DNA from: Aureimonas sp. SA4125
GTDB taxonomy: Bacteria; Pseudomonadota; Alphaproteobacteria; Rhizobiales; Rhizobiaceae
DNA: 64,000 bases
Direction of reading: 5' to 3'
Assembly: GCF_019973775.1 (NCBI RefSeq)
Contig: NZ_AP025032.1
Coordinates: 1,674,001-1,738,000 of the forward strand
Made by a program: the position numbers and the translations under genes. Each line of letters starts with the position of its first letter. Position 1 is the first letter of the stretch. Below, piece after piece: positions 10,700 to 20,068 of this stretch. The notes beneath the pieces were generated by a model. It saw only the letters and a program-made list of their open reading frames with translations, was not told where the DNA came from and did no database searches.

Positions 10700-12074
10700 G
10701 GTCGTGTCCGTCAACGTGGTGGAAATTGAGTGTAGCTGAAGCGGCTCCGTTTCAGGCGACTTCGGTGGAAATCTGTTCGGGTTTTGCAGTGTTGCCCATG
10801 GCCATGAGGTCGGCCATGGGTTCGGTCTGCATGTAGCGGTTCTGGATCTGCCATTCGTCGTTGGCCTCGAGAAGGACGGCGCCGATGAGCCGGATGATGG
10901 ATCCCTCGTTCGGGAAGATTCCGACGACGTCGGCACGCCGCTTCACCTCCTTGTTCAGGCGCTCCAGGGAATTCGTCGAATGGATCCGGGTCCGGTGCTG
11001 ACTGGGAAAATCCATGTGCGCCAGCACGTCGGTCTCGCTGTTGTCGATGAAGGCCCCGAGCTTTGGACACTTTCCCCGAAGCTGGTCGGCGACGTGGCGC
11101 AGCGCCTGGCTGGCGCTAGCACGATCGGGCTGGGCGAAGGCTTGGCGCAGCGCGGCCGCCGCCATGCTCTGCTGCGCCTTCGGGACATACGACAGGGCGT
11201 TGCGCATCCAATGCACCCGGCAGCGCTGCCAGGAGGCGCTGAACACCCGGCGAATGGCGGCTTTCAGCCCTTCGTGAGCATCCGAGATCACGAGCTTCAC
11301 GCCGGACAGGCCGCGGCGCACGAGGCTCTTGAGGAAGCTCGACCAAAACGTCTCCGCTTCCGAGGGGCCGATGTGAAGGCCGACGATCTCGCGCTTGCCG
11401 TCCGTGTTCACGGCCACGGCGATTATGGCGGCGACCGAAACGATGCGTCCACCCTCGCGCTGCTTCAGGTAGGTCGCATCCAGCCAGAGGTAGGGCCAGT
11501 CGCCAGTGAGAGGACGGTCGAGGAAGCCGCCGACGCGTTCGTCGATGTCTTTGCACAGCTTCGATACGGTGCTCTTGCCGATCCCCGACAGCCCCATGGC
11601 CTGTACCAGATCGTCGACCCGCCGGGTGGAAACGCCGCTGATCCAAGCTTCCTGAATGACGGCAACCAAGGCCTTCTCCGAGAGCTTTCTCGGCTCCAGG
11701 AACGGCGGGAAGTAGCTGCCCTGCCGAAGCTTGGGTATCCGAAGCTGCAACGAGCCGAGCCGCGTGTCGAGCGAGCGGTCGCGGTAGCCATTGCGATAAG
11801 TCGCCCGTTCCTGCGTCCGTTCGTGGCGCCCGGCGCCGATCATGCCTTCAACGTCGACCTCCATAAGGAGCTGCATCACGCTCTCGGCTATCGTTCTCAG
11901 GAAATCGCCGTCCCCGGCTTTCGCAAAAAGCTCGGCAAGCGGTAGTCTGTCCTCGGTCATCGGGTTCTCCGGTCAGGTTGAAGTCTCGCAACTCCACCTT
12001 AGCCGCCCTATCCGGTGACCGCCTCAGCCACACCTTTCAATGTCGGAATTTCCACCACGAGCGCGGACACTACC
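10700..12074 (-). mobile_element. IS256-family element with perfect 8-bp target duplication
   Basis: The left end GGTCGTGTCCG and the right end (complement of GGTAGTGTCCG) continue into the shared GTGGTGGAAATT, giving imperfect inverted repeats of about 28 bases. GGTCTCAT flanks both sides (10692-10699 and 12075-12082). Eight-base duplications are normal for IS256. The element is 1,375 bases long. Confidence 0.92.
10752..11960 (-). CDS. IS256-family (Mutator-type) transposase
   Basis: A complete 402-residue Mutator-type transposase: MTEDRLPLAELFAKAGDGDF at the start, then TYRNGYRDRSLDTRLGSLQLRIPKLR-type family sequence. The DDE residues are Asp in YLWLDATYLK, Asp in LVISDAHEGLKAAI and Glu in STNSLERLNKEVKRR. 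Cys and His in WQRCRVHWMRN are also family-typical. Intact ends, an intact gene and an exact duplication indicate a recent insertion that could still move. Confidence 0.93.
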   Translation of the reverse strand: MTEDRLPLAELFAKAGDGDFLRTIAESVMQLLMEVDVEGMIGAGRHERTQERATYRNGYRDRSLDTRLGSLQLRIPKLRQGSYFPPFLEPRKLSEKALVAVIQEAWISGVSTRRVDDLVQAMGLSGIGKSTVSKLCKDIDERVGGFLDRPLTGDWPYLWLDATYLKQREGGRIVSVAAIIAVAVNTDGKREIVGLHIGPSEAETFWSSFLKSLVRRGLSGVKLVISDAHEGLKAAIRRVFSASWQRCRVHWMRNALSYVPKAQQSMAAAALRQAFAQPDRASASQALRHVADQLRGKCPKLGAFIDNSETDVLAHMDFPSQHRTRIHSTNSLERLNKEVKRRADVVGIFPNEGSIIRLIGAVLLEANDEWQIQNRYMQTEPMADLMAMGNTAKPEQISTEVA

Positions 12075-12082
12075 GGTCTCAT
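12075..12082. repeat. right copy of the 8-bp IS256 target duplication
   Basis: GGTCTCAT, identical to 10692-10699. Confidence 0.88.
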
Positions 12083-12643
12083 CAGACATGTGCGGCGGGC
12101 AGTGAGATCGCGTGCGGGTTTCGAGCGGACGAAAGGTGCCGGCAAGTCGAAGGCGCATGCGTGGTGGTGCGCGCTTCCAGAGACCGTATGCGTCGCTGAC
12201 CGGTTGGCTGGTGCCGGATGGCCAGCGAGCGGACGCCAGGAAGCACAGCCCCTCGCGGGTCTTGGACAGCAAGCTGGGCGACGACCGCCCGACCCGGCCG
12301 TCGGTCGCCTGAACGCGTCCGCCGTGCAGTCGGATGGGAATGCGGATCGGGCCGGCCGGCGCCCCGGGAGGAGAGCCTTGGCATAAGGTCGATCCTCGAA
12401 AGCTGTGCGGAGGAGCAGGCCGAACCGCGACAGGCAGTTTTGCACAGTCACAATAAGTCCGGGGTTGGCGACAATATGTGACCGGATGGAACGGGCAACT
12501 GCATGCGGCATCGTTTGCATCCGGGCCGAAACAGTTTAGCGACAGTGCCTGGAAGTGATGCGGCCGGTCACGCGCGGTGCATCCTTCGGCAGTGATTGTC
12601 CGCAGATCTGGCGGACGGGGCCCCGACAGCCCAGAGGAAGAGC
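12083..12643. other. gap without a recognisable gene
   Basis: 561 bases between the IS256 duplication and the aminotransferase gene. Short open frames exist on both strands, but none gives a family I recognise or has a convincing ribosome-binding site. The final 50 bases must include the leader of the aminotransferase gene. Decayed mobile DNA is possible but not shown. Confidence 0.5.
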
Positions 12644-13798
12644 ATGGACAGACCAATTCCCTTCATCGATCTCGGCGCCCAGCGCGATCAGATCCGCGAC
12701 AGGATCGACGCCGCAATTACCCGCGTCATCGACAGCGCCGCCTTCATCATGGGACCGGAAATCGCTGCGTTCGAAGAGCAGCTGTCGGCATTCTCGGGCA
12801 CGGCGCATACTTTGTCCTGCGGCTCGGGCACCGATGCGCTGGTGCTGCCGCTGATGGCCTGGGGCATAACGGCGGGCGATGCGGTCTTCTGTCCGAGCTT
12901 CACCTTCGCCGCGACGGCCGAGGTCGTCGCCCTCGTCGGGGCGACGGCGGTATTCGTCGATGTCGACCAGGCGACCTTCAATCTCGACACGGCAAGTCTG
13001 CGCCGGGCAATCGAGGAGACGCTCGCCGCAGGCGTCCTCGTGCCGCGCGCGGTCATCGCCGTCGATCTCTTCGGCCAGACCGCCGACTATCCCGCGATCC
13101 GGGTTCTTTGCGACGAATTCGATCTGAAGCTGATTTCCGATGCCGCGCAAGGTTTTGGCGCGACGCTTAACGGCCAGATGGCCAATGAATGGGCGGATGT
13201 CGTCTCGACCAGCTTCTTCCCGGCAAAGCCCCTCGGCTGCTACGGCGACGGCGGCGCGGTGCAGACCGACGATGCCGAACTCCACAAGGTGATGCACTCG
13301 CTGCGCGTCCACGGCCAGGGCGAGGATCGCTACGACAATGTCCGCATCGGCATGAACGGGCGCATGGACACGATCCAGGCCGCCGTTCTGATCGAGAAGC
13401 TGGCGATCTTCCCCTGCGAGATCGTCGCCCGCAACCATATCGCCGCACGCTACAACGCGGCGCTTGCCGGTCACGCCACGCCGCAGACGGTCGTGGACGG
13501 CGCCGTCTCGACCTGGGCGCAATACACGATCCGCGTGCCGCCGGGCCTGCGCGACGCGCTGGGTGCCCAACTGAAGGCGCGCGGTGTGCCGACTGCGATC
13601 TACTATCCCCGGCCCCTGCATCGGCAGACCGCCTACAAGCATTTTCCCGTCGCCGGCAACGGCTTGCCGGTATCCGATCGTCTGGCCGAGGAGGTCATCA
13701 GCCTGCCGATGCATCCCTATCTCGACGAGCCGACGCAAGATCGCATCATCGGCGCGGTCACCGAAGCGCTCGCCGGACTGCGCGCCGAGGCGGCCTGA
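12644..13798 (+). CDS. DegT/DnrJ/EryC1/StrS-family sugar-nucleotide aminotransferase
   Basis: A 384-residue PLP enzyme of fold type I that transaminates a keto-sugar nucleotide, usually with glutamate as donor. Start ATG 12644 follows the ribosome site GAGGAAG. Visible family marks: CGSGTDALVLPLMAWGI, SFTFAATAEVVALVGA, DAAQGFGA and the PLP lysine Lys195 in SFFPAKPLGCYGDGGA, then SLRVHGQGEDRYDN and MDTIQAAVL. The overall sequence resembles WbpE-type enzymes that act on 3-oxo-glucuronate sugars, and also GnnB, which makes 3-amino-GlcNAc for lipid A. The following dehydrogenase gene supports a 3-keto to 3-amino route. The exact substrate cannot be fixed from sequence alone. Confidence 0.87.
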   Translation: MDRPIPFIDLGAQRDQIRDRIDAAITRVIDSAAFIMGPEIAAFEEQLSAFSGTAHTLSCGSGTDALVLPLMAWGITAGDAVFCPSFTFAATAEVVALVGATAVFVDVDQATFNLDTASLRRAIEETLAAGVLVPRAVIAVDLFGQTADYPAIRVLCDEFDLKLISDAAQGFGATLNGQMANEWADVVSTSFFPAKPLGCYGDGGAVQTDDAELHKVMHSLRVHGQGEDRYDNVRIGMNGRMDTIQAAVLIEKLAIFPCEIVARNHIAARYNAALAGHATPQTVVDGAVSTWAQYTIRVPPGLRDALGAQLKARGVPTAIYYPRPLHRQTAYKHFPVAGNGLPVSDRLAEEVISLPMHPYLDEPTQDRIIGAVTEALAGLRAEAA

Positions 13799-13954
13799 TT
13801 CGAGCTATCCCGCGCGCCTGTGGCAACCGGATTTCTTCGATCGCAACGGCGGGGAGGGCGGCGCTTCGTCCTTCCCCCGATCCCTTGTTTCGCGATCCCT
13901 GCGATGGCAAGCGCCCATCCCAGTGATCGTTCCCGTGCATGAAAAGGCAGTCCC

Positions 13955-14914
13955 TTGAGAGATAGATTGAGGATCGGCGTCATCGGCTGCGGCTCGATGG
14001 GCGGCCATCACGCCCGAACCGTCGCAGCCAATGCGTCGGCCGTTCTCGTGGGGGTCGTCGATCCGCACGAGGAACGCCGCGAGGCTGTCGCCGCCGCCCA
14101 TGCGGTGTCCAGCTACGCCGACGTTTCGTCCTTGCTGGCCGCGGGCATCGACGCGGCCGTCATCGCCGCGCCGACGGCGAAGCATCATGCGCTCGCCACC
14201 CTACTCCTGTCATCCGGCGTCCATGTCCTGGTGGAAAAGCCGATAGCCGGTGGCGTCGACGAGGCGCGCGACCTGGTGGCGCTGGCCGAAGGCTGCGGTC
14301 GCAAGCTGATGATCGGGCATGTCGAGCGGTTCAATCCCGCGCTCGTGGCGCTGCGGGCAGCGTTGCAGGGCGAGGACGTCCGTTCCGTCGTCATCACCCG
14401 CGCCAGCCCATTTCCCGCGCGGATCGGCGATGTCGGCATCGTCCTCGATCTCGCCGTGCACGACATCGATCTCATCCGCTGGATGGCCTCTTCTGAGATC
14501 GCCGAGCATCAGGCGCAGGTCTCGCAGACGCGCGGGGCACATGAAGACAGCGCACTCCTCCAGTTCCGCACGACCAGCGGCGCCATCGCCAGCATCAACA
14601 CCAACTGGCTGACGCCGTTTCGCCAGCGCCGCATGGAAGTGGCGACCCCGGACCGCTTCTTCGTCTGCGACATGCTGCAGCGGACGCTGACCGTGTTCAG
14701 TGACTACGGCAAGGACGGCAGTTTTCGCCAGCGCGCGCTCTTCGTGCCGGCGAGCGACCCGCTGGCGGCCGAGCATGCGGCCTTCTACGCCGCCGTCCGC
14801 GGCGAGGCCGAGGTTCCCGTCTCCGGCCATGACGGCCTGCGGAGCCTGGAAATCGCCCTTGCCTGCCTGGGCCGGGCAGGGGGCGCTGGGGTGCGCGGCG
14901 CGTCCGGGGTCTGA
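13955..14914 (+). CDS. Gfo/Idh/MocA-family NAD(P)-dependent oxidoreductase
   Basis: A 319-residue dehydrogenase starting at TTG 13955, with AAAAGG upstream as ribosome site. The Rossmann motif is VIGCGSMGGHH (about 9-19), with the conserved VLVEKPIAGG lysine near residue 94 and the family-typical GHVERFNPAL and LAVHDIDLIRW. Such enzymes oxidise sugar hydroxyls. It lies 156 bases after the aminotransferase on the same strand. Together the two could oxidise carbon 3 of UDP-GlcNAc (or a uronate form) and aminate it, as GnnA/GnnB or WbpB/WbpE do; that assignment is an inference. Confidence 0.85.
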   Translation: MRDRLRIGVIGCGSMGGHHARTVAANASAVLVGVVDPHEERREAVAAAHAVSSYADVSSLLAAGIDAAVIAAPTAKHHALATLLLSSGVHVLVEKPIAGGVDEARDLVALAEGCGRKLMIGHVERFNPALVALRAALQGEDVRSVVITRASPFPARIGDVGIVLDLAVHDIDLIRWMASSEIAEHQAQVSQTRGAHEDSALLQFRTTSGAIASINTNWLTPFRQRRMEVATPDRFFVCDMLQRTLTVFSDYGKDGSFRQRALFVPASDPLAAEHAAFYAAVRGEAEVPVSGHDGLRSLEIALACLGRAGGAGVRGASGV

Positions 14915-15126
14915 AGAACCGGCGCCCCTTTCCGGACCATCCACGCCCGCCGATACCCGCTGGGCGGGTGTGATTCGTGTGGCCGAAATACCGTTCAGGC
15001 GAGACCCTTAACCAGAAGTCCGGTTAAGCCCGGGGCTGCCTTGTGAGCCGACCACCGCTTGGTTAAACGTTGGTGAACAAAGCGTGTTCTTGACAGCTTT
15101 TTCTCGGGAGCGTCGACGGTCTTCAC

Positions 15127-17202
15127 ATGAAGCGTAAAATCATCGGTGCCGGTCTTTTTTGTCTCGTCCTGTTTGCCGCCATTCTGGCCGGCTATTGGGA
15201 CATGCTGAGTACCGAGAAGTTGAAGATCGTCCGCGACGAAGCTTCAGAGAGCGTCGGCGAGATCGCTGATATCGTGCGCGAGGGCAGTGTGCCATCCGCC
15301 AGCGCTCCTCCTGCCCAAACGCCGTCCGCTGCCGTACCGGTTTCCGAGGCGCCGCCGGCGCTGTCAGAGTCGGTCACCGCTCCCACCGGGACGGCGGCCG
15401 TGTCCCCGGCAGAGACGCCAGACCCTGCGCCCGTGGTTCCGCCGCAGCCCGAGCCGGCTACCGCAGACGCGCCGCCGCCCGCTGTCCCGCCGGCCCCCGC
15501 AGGCGATGCGCCGCCGGCGGCCGCCGGCGCCCAGACGCCTCCCGCTTCCGTCACGCAGGTTGAGCCGGGGCCGACCGACGCGGCGGGATCGCCGCCGGCC
15601 ACGCCTTCGCCGGCGGGACAGACGCCGGAAAAGGCCCCGGCTTCCCTGCCGGACGCCGCGGCGATGCCGCCCGAACCCCTGGTCTCGCCGACCTTCGACA
15701 TCGTCCGTGTCGAGCCCGATGGTTCGGTGGTTCTCGCCGGCCGCGCGCCCGCCGGCAGCGCCATCGTGCTGCTCGACGGGACGACCCGGATCGGCGGCGA
15801 CACGGCGAGCGCCAGCGGTGACTTCGTGGTCGCCCTCGACGATCGGCTGAAGGTCGGCGAACACCAGCTGACGCTTCAGGCGACAGCACCCGACGGGCGG
15901 GCCACGACCTCCGCCGAGACCGCGATCGTCAACATCCCGGAAAAGGGCAGGGAGAACGAGCTCCTGGCCATGGTGCAATCTCCCGACAGCCCGTCGCGCC
16001 TGATCAGCCTGCCCTCGGCCTCGTCGGCCGAGTCGGTGCCGCCCTCCGGCGCGGCCGACCTTGCCTCGGACGAGGCGCCGACCGAGCCGGACAGTGCGGC
16101 AAGCCCGGAAGCCGCGGGGGAGGCGCCGCTGCTGCCGTCGGCATCGTCGGCAACCGATGGCGCGGCGGATCTAACGCTTCCCGTTGCGCCTGCTCGGCCG
16201 GCCTTGCCCGCGGTTTCGCTGGCGGTCGAGGCGGTCGAGATCGAGGGCGACCGCATCTACGTCGCCGGACGGTCCGCCGGTGCCGCCTCGGTCCGGGTTT
16301 ATATCGACAATGATTTTCTCGCCACGGCACCGAAGGTGACGGCGGATCGCTTCCTCGTCACGGCGACGGTGTCGGTGCATCCGGGGGAACACGTGGTCCG
16401 GGCCGATGCGCTCGACAATGCGGGAACGGTGATCGCGCGCGTCGAGGTGCCGTTCGTGCGTCCCGAGGGGCGGGCCATGTCGGCCATCTTAGCGCCGTCT
16501 TTGCCGACAGCGCCAGCAGCCGCGACGGTCGCAACGGCCGATCCCGCAGCGGGTGCGGCGCCGGCAGCATCGAATGATCCGGCAGCGTCGATGGCGCCTG
16601 CGGCTGGACAGGCCCAGATGGCCACAAGGCTCGAGCCATCCGGGGTCTCGAACGGGGATGAGCCAGCAGGAGCCGGCGACGCGGCATCCGTGCCGCCGGC
16701 TCCTGCCGCGCCGAATTCCGTACAAGCCACTGTTGCACCACCGGTCGCTGCACCGTCGCCGACGCCTGCGGAGCAGCCGGTATCTGCGCCCGTGCCCGCG
16801 CCTGCGACGGCGGCACTCGCCGCGGCGGAACCCGTGCCGTCGGTCGAGCCGCCCGTCGCCGCTGCGGCGGAACGGCCGGCTGCCGCGCCGTCGGCCGGTG
16901 CCGACGACACGCGGGCAGGGACCGCAAGCGATGCTGCCGCCACCGGTGCGGCCACGGCACCCATGGCGGCTGCGGCGCCGACACCGCCCGACGGCCAGAT
17001 CACCGTCGTCCGCCAGCCGGCGCTGGAGCCGGCGGAGGCGCGGGTCATCATCCGCCGCGGCGACACGCTCTGGCGGATCTCGCGCGAAACCTATGGCCGC
17101 GGCGCCCGCTACACCGTGATCTACCTCGCCAATGGCGATCAGATCCGCGATCCCGACCGGATCTATCCGGGCCAGGTGTTTCGTACGCCGAAAGACGAGT
17201 AG
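15127..17202 (+). CDS. LysM-domain envelope protein with long Ala/Pro-rich linkers
   Basis: A 691-residue protein with an N-terminal membrane anchor or signal (IIGAGLFCLVLFAAILAG, residues 4-21). It then has a low-complexity Ala/Pro/Ser region to about 190, an Ig-like beta domain (about 191-273), a second linker, another Ig-like domain (about 366-440), a third linker and a C-terminal LysM domain (about 638-688; RRGDTLWRISRETYGRG and PDRIYPGQVF). LysM binds peptidoglycan, so it probably tethers or spans the periplasm. Alphaproteobacterial proteins of this plan are common, but their exact role is unclear. It stands alone, ahead of the ABC exporter gene. Confidence 0.83.
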   Translation: MKRKIIGAGLFCLVLFAAILAGYWDMLSTEKLKIVRDEASESVGEIADIVREGSVPSASAPPAQTPSAAVPVSEAPPALSESVTAPTGTAAVSPAETPDPAPVVPPQPEPATADAPPPAVPPAPAGDAPPAAAGAQTPPASVTQVEPGPTDAAGSPPATPSPAGQTPEKAPASLPDAAAMPPEPLVSPTFDIVRVEPDGSVVLAGRAPAGSAIVLLDGTTRIGGDTASASGDFVVALDDRLKVGEHQLTLQATAPDGRATTSAETAIVNIPEKGRENELLAMVQSPDSPSRLISLPSASSAESVPPSGAADLASDEAPTEPDSAASPEAAGEAPLLPSASSATDGAADLTLPVAPARPALPAVSLAVEAVEIEGDRIYVAGRSAGAASVRVYIDNDFLATAPKVTADRFLVTATVSVHPGEHVVRADALDNAGTVIARVEVPFVRPEGRAMSAILAPSLPTAPAAATVATADPAAGAAPAASNDPAASMAPAAGQAQMATRLEPSGVSNGDEPAGAGDAASVPPAPAAPNSVQATVAPPVAAPSPTPAEQPVSAPVPAPATAALAAAEPVPSVEPPVAAAAERPAAAPSAGADDTRAGTASDAAATGAATAPMAAAAPTPPDGQITVVRQPALEPAEARVIIRRGDTLWRISRETYGRGARYTVIYLANGDQIRDPDRIYPGQVFRTPKDE

Positions 17203-17347
17203 GATGCGGCGAGGCTGTTGGAGAGGGAGCTGGCCGTCCTTTGAGGCAGGAACACCGGCGGTTAGCCTCTCCCAGGCCGGGTCGATGCTTCCCCCTCCGA
17301 CCATTTCACATTAGAACCCATCCAAAGACGCCGAGCCGCGTCGCGCG

Positions 17348-19249
17348 ATGGATCTGCCCTTGCCCAAAACGCCGAAACTGACGGTCGACAGCCAGTCGAC
17401 CTTCGCGACACTCCGAAACCTCGTCCCTTACATGTGGCCGGATGGCCGCCCGGACCTGAAGGCACGCGTCGTCTGGGCGACGCTGTTTCTCGTCGTCGCC
17501 AAGCTCCTCACCGTGGGCGTGCCGTACTTCTTCAAGTGGGCGACCGACGCGCTCGATGGCGCCGACACGGCCGAGGCCTGGCTGCCGCTCGTCATCACAG
17601 GCGCGGTGACGCTCGTCGTCGCCTACAATGTCGCGCGCGTCGTCTCGGTCGGCTTCAACCAGCTGCGCGATGCACTGTTTGCGAGCGTCGGCCAATATGC
17701 CGTGCGCCAGCTCGCCTTCCGCACCTTCAACCACATGCACCGCCTGTCGCTGCGCTTCCACCTCGAACGCCGTACCGGTGGCCTGTCGCGGATCATCGAG
17801 CGCGGCACCAAGGGCATCGAGACGATCGTCCGCTTCACCATCCTCAACACGCTGCCGACGATCCTCGAATTCGCCCTGACCGCGGCGATCTTTGGCCTGA
17901 CCTATGGCGTTTCCTATCTCCTCGTCATCGCCGCGACGGTCTGGCTCTATTCGTGGTTCACCATCAAGGCGAGCGACTGGCGCATCACCATCCGCCGCGA
18001 GATGAACGACAGCGACAATGAGGCGAATACGAAAGCCATCGACTCGCTCCTGAACTTCGAGACGGTGAAATACTTCGGCAACGAGACGATGGAGGCCGAG
18101 CGCTTCGACCGTTCGATGGCGCGCTACGAGAAGGCGGCGACCGAGACCTGGACCTCGCTCGGCTGGCTGAATTTCGGCCAGGGCGTGATCTTCGCCGCCG
18201 GCATGGGCGCGGCCATGGTGATGTCCGCGCTGGAAGTCAGGGCCGGCACGCAGACGCTCGGCGACTTCGTCTTCATCAACGCCATGCTGATGCAGCTTTC
18301 GATCCCGCTGAACTTCATCGGCTTCATCTACCGCGAGATCCGCCAGGGCCTCACCGACATCGAGCAGATGTTCGGGCTCCTCGATGTCGAGGAGGAGGTG
18401 AAGGACCGGCCGGGCGCTCCGGCGCTGAAGGTCACCGAGGGCGCAATCCGCTTCGAGAACGTGCGCTTCAACTACGATCCCGCGCGAGAAATCCTGAAAG
18501 GCATCTCCTTCGAGGTGCCGCCGGGCAAGTCGGTCGCGATCGTCGGGCCGTCGGGCGCGGGCAAGTCGACCATTTCGCGGCTGCTGTTCCGCTTCTACGA
18601 TCTGACCTCGGGCCGGATCACCATCGACGGCCAGGACATCTCCGCGGTCACCCAGGCGAGCGTTCGCGCGGCCATCGGCATCGTTCCGCAGGACACGGTG
18701 CTGTTCAACGACACCATCGCCTACAATGTCCGCTACGGCCGGATCGATGCCACTGACGCGGAAGTGCGCCGCGCTGCCGAGTTCGCCCAGGTCGCCGGCT
18801 TCATCGACGTCCTGCCGGAGGGTTTCGACACCATGGTCGGCGAACGCGGGCTGAAGCTGTCCGGCGGCGAGAAGCAGCGCGTCGCCATCGCCCGGACGAT
18901 CCTGAAGGCGCCGCCGATCCTCATCCTCGACGAGGCCACATCCGCGCTCGACACGCACACCGAACAGGAAATCCAGTCGGCCCTCGACCTCGTCTCGAAG
19001 GAGCGCACGACGCTGACGATCGCCCACCGGCTGTCGACGATCATCAATGCCGACGAGATCATCGTCCTCAAGGCCGGCGAGATCGTCGAGCGCGGTACCC
19101 ACAGGGGACTTCTTGAAGAAGACGGCCTCTATGCCGAGATGTGGCGCATGCAGCGCGAGGCGACGGAGGCCGAGGAAGTGTTGCGCCGTGCCCGAGAGGC
19201 CGACGAACTCGGCATCATCGAGCGCAAACGACCGGTCGAGGCCGGGTGA
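17348..19249 (+). CDS. ABC exporter of the Atm1/HMT1 (ABCB7) type
   Basis: A 633-residue half-transporter with a fused transmembrane domain (about 40-320, six helices) and an ATPase domain. Walker [10 protein letters not shown] is near residue 400, the signature LSGGEKQRVAIARTIL near 503 and Walker B ILILDEATSALD near 524, followed by the H-loop TIAHRLSTI. The substrate-site-like NFETVKYFGNE and the ending EEVLRRAREADELGIIERKRP are typical of bacterial Atm1-like proteins, which export glutathione-linked metals or sulfur compounds. It works as a homodimer in the inner membrane. The substrate here is not known. No metal-resistance genes flank it. Confidence 0.9.
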   Translation: MDLPLPKTPKLTVDSQSTFATLRNLVPYMWPDGRPDLKARVVWATLFLVVAKLLTVGVPYFFKWATDALDGADTAEAWLPLVITGAVTLVVAYNVARVVSVGFNQLRDALFASVGQYAVRQLAFRTFNHMHRLSLRFHLERRTGGLSRIIERGTKGIETIVRFTILNTLPTILEFALTAAIFGLTYGVSYLLVIAATVWLYSWFTIKASDWRITIRREMNDSDNEANTKAIDSLLNFETVKYFGNETMEAERFDRSMARYEKAATETWTSLGWLNFGQGVIFAAGMGAAMVMSALEVRAGTQTLGDFVFINAMLMQLSIPLNFIGFIYREIRQGLTDIEQMFGLLDVEEEVKDRPGAPALKVTEGAIRFENVRFNYDPAREILKGISFEVPPGKSVAIVGPSGAGKSTISRLLFRFYDLTSGRITIDGQDISAVTQASVRAAIGIVPQDTVLFNDTIAYNVRYGRIDATDAEVRRAAEFAQVAGFIDVLPEGFDTMVGERGLKLSGGEKQRVAIARTILKAPPILILDEATSALDTHTEQEIQSALDLVSKERTTLTIAHRLSTIINADEIIVLKAGEIVERGTHRGLLEEDGLYAEMWRMQREATEAEEVLRRAREADELGIIERKRPVEAG

Positions 19250-19356
19250 GGCAATCGGCGGCAGGCATCTTTTCGCCTGTTCGATCTTGCAGATGACGGC
19301 AAAACTTGCCCTAACGCAGCCATGGTGCGCCTGCCCTCCTTGCGGCGTCAGAAGGA

Positions 19357-20064
19357 ATGCCCCCGATGCACATGATCGCCTCGATCAGAAACGCGCTCGT
19401 CCCGATTCACCGCGCGGGCTATCCGTTCATCGCGATCTTCTTCGCCATCGCGCTGGTTCTCGGCTTCTTCTGGCAGCCGCTGTTCTGGATCGGCCTCGTC
19501 CTGACGCTCTGGTGCGCCTACTTCTTCCGTGATCCCGAGCGCGTCACGCCGCTGTCCGACACGCTGGCGGTCAGCCCGGCCGACGGAACGGTCTCGCTCG
19601 TCGGCCATGTCGTGCCGCCGGAAGAGCTCGGCCTTGGAATGGAGCCGATGCTGCGCGTCTCGGTCTTCATGAACGTCTTCAACTGCCATGTGAACCGCGC
19701 GCCGATGCGCGGGCGCATCGCCCGGATCGCGTATCGCGAGGGCGAGTTCAAGAATGCCGAACTCGACAAGGCGAGCGACGTCAACGAGCGCAATTCCCTG
19801 GTGATCGAGAGCCCGCAAGGCGAACTCGGCGTCGTCCAGATCGCCGGCTTCATCGCCCGCCGGATCATCTGCTGGCGTGGGCTCGGCGACCGCGTCGAGG
19901 CCGGCGAGCGTTTCGGCCTCATCCGCTTCGGCTCGCGCCTCGACATCTACCTGCCGGACGGCGCCAAGGCGCGGGTTTCCGAGGGCCAGACGGCGATCGC
20001 GGGCGAGACGGTCATCGCCGAATTCGGCGCGGGCCTCCAAAGCTATTCGGCACGGCGGGACTGA
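19357..20064 (+). CDS. psd: phosphatidylserine decarboxylase proenzyme
   Basis: About 235 residues. It decarboxylates phosphatidylserine to phosphatidylethanolamine at the inner membrane. Two hydrophobic segments sit near the N-terminus (about 18-52). The short bacterial/archaeal-type form has [10 protein letters not shown] and the motif [10 protein letters not shown], where self-cleavage between Gly192 and Ser193 would create the pyruvoyl group. A second possible start, ATG 19366, is just inside. The pssA start follows 4 bases after the stop, so the two form an operon that makes the substrate and converts it. Confidence 0.95.
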   Translation: MPPMHMIASIRNALVPIHRAGYPFIAIFFAIALVLGFFWQPLFWIGLVLTLWCAYFFRDPERVTPLSDTLAVSPADGTVSLVGHVVPPEELGLGMEPMLRVSVFMNVFNCHVNRAPMRGRIARIAYREGEFKNAELDKASDVNERNSLVIESPQGELGVVQIAGFIARRIICWRGLGDRVEAGERFGLIRFGSRLDIYLPDGAKARVSEGQTAIAGETVIAEFGAGLQSYSARRD

Positions 20065-20068
20065 ACCC

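Noticed and set aside
9530..10700. Target duplication of the IS5 element
   Set aside because: Flanks TGAC and ATCA (the latter read beyond IS256) do not agree; only the inverted repeats are claimed.
12015..12386. A 123-codon frame after the IS256 element
   Set aside because: It begins inside the IS256 end, has no visible ribosome site and no recognisable family; treated as part of an unassigned gap.
17306..19102. A 598-codon minus-strand open frame
   Set aside because: Antisense to the ABC exporter, with no recognisable domain; Asp/Arg/Gly-rich composition typical of a shadow frame.
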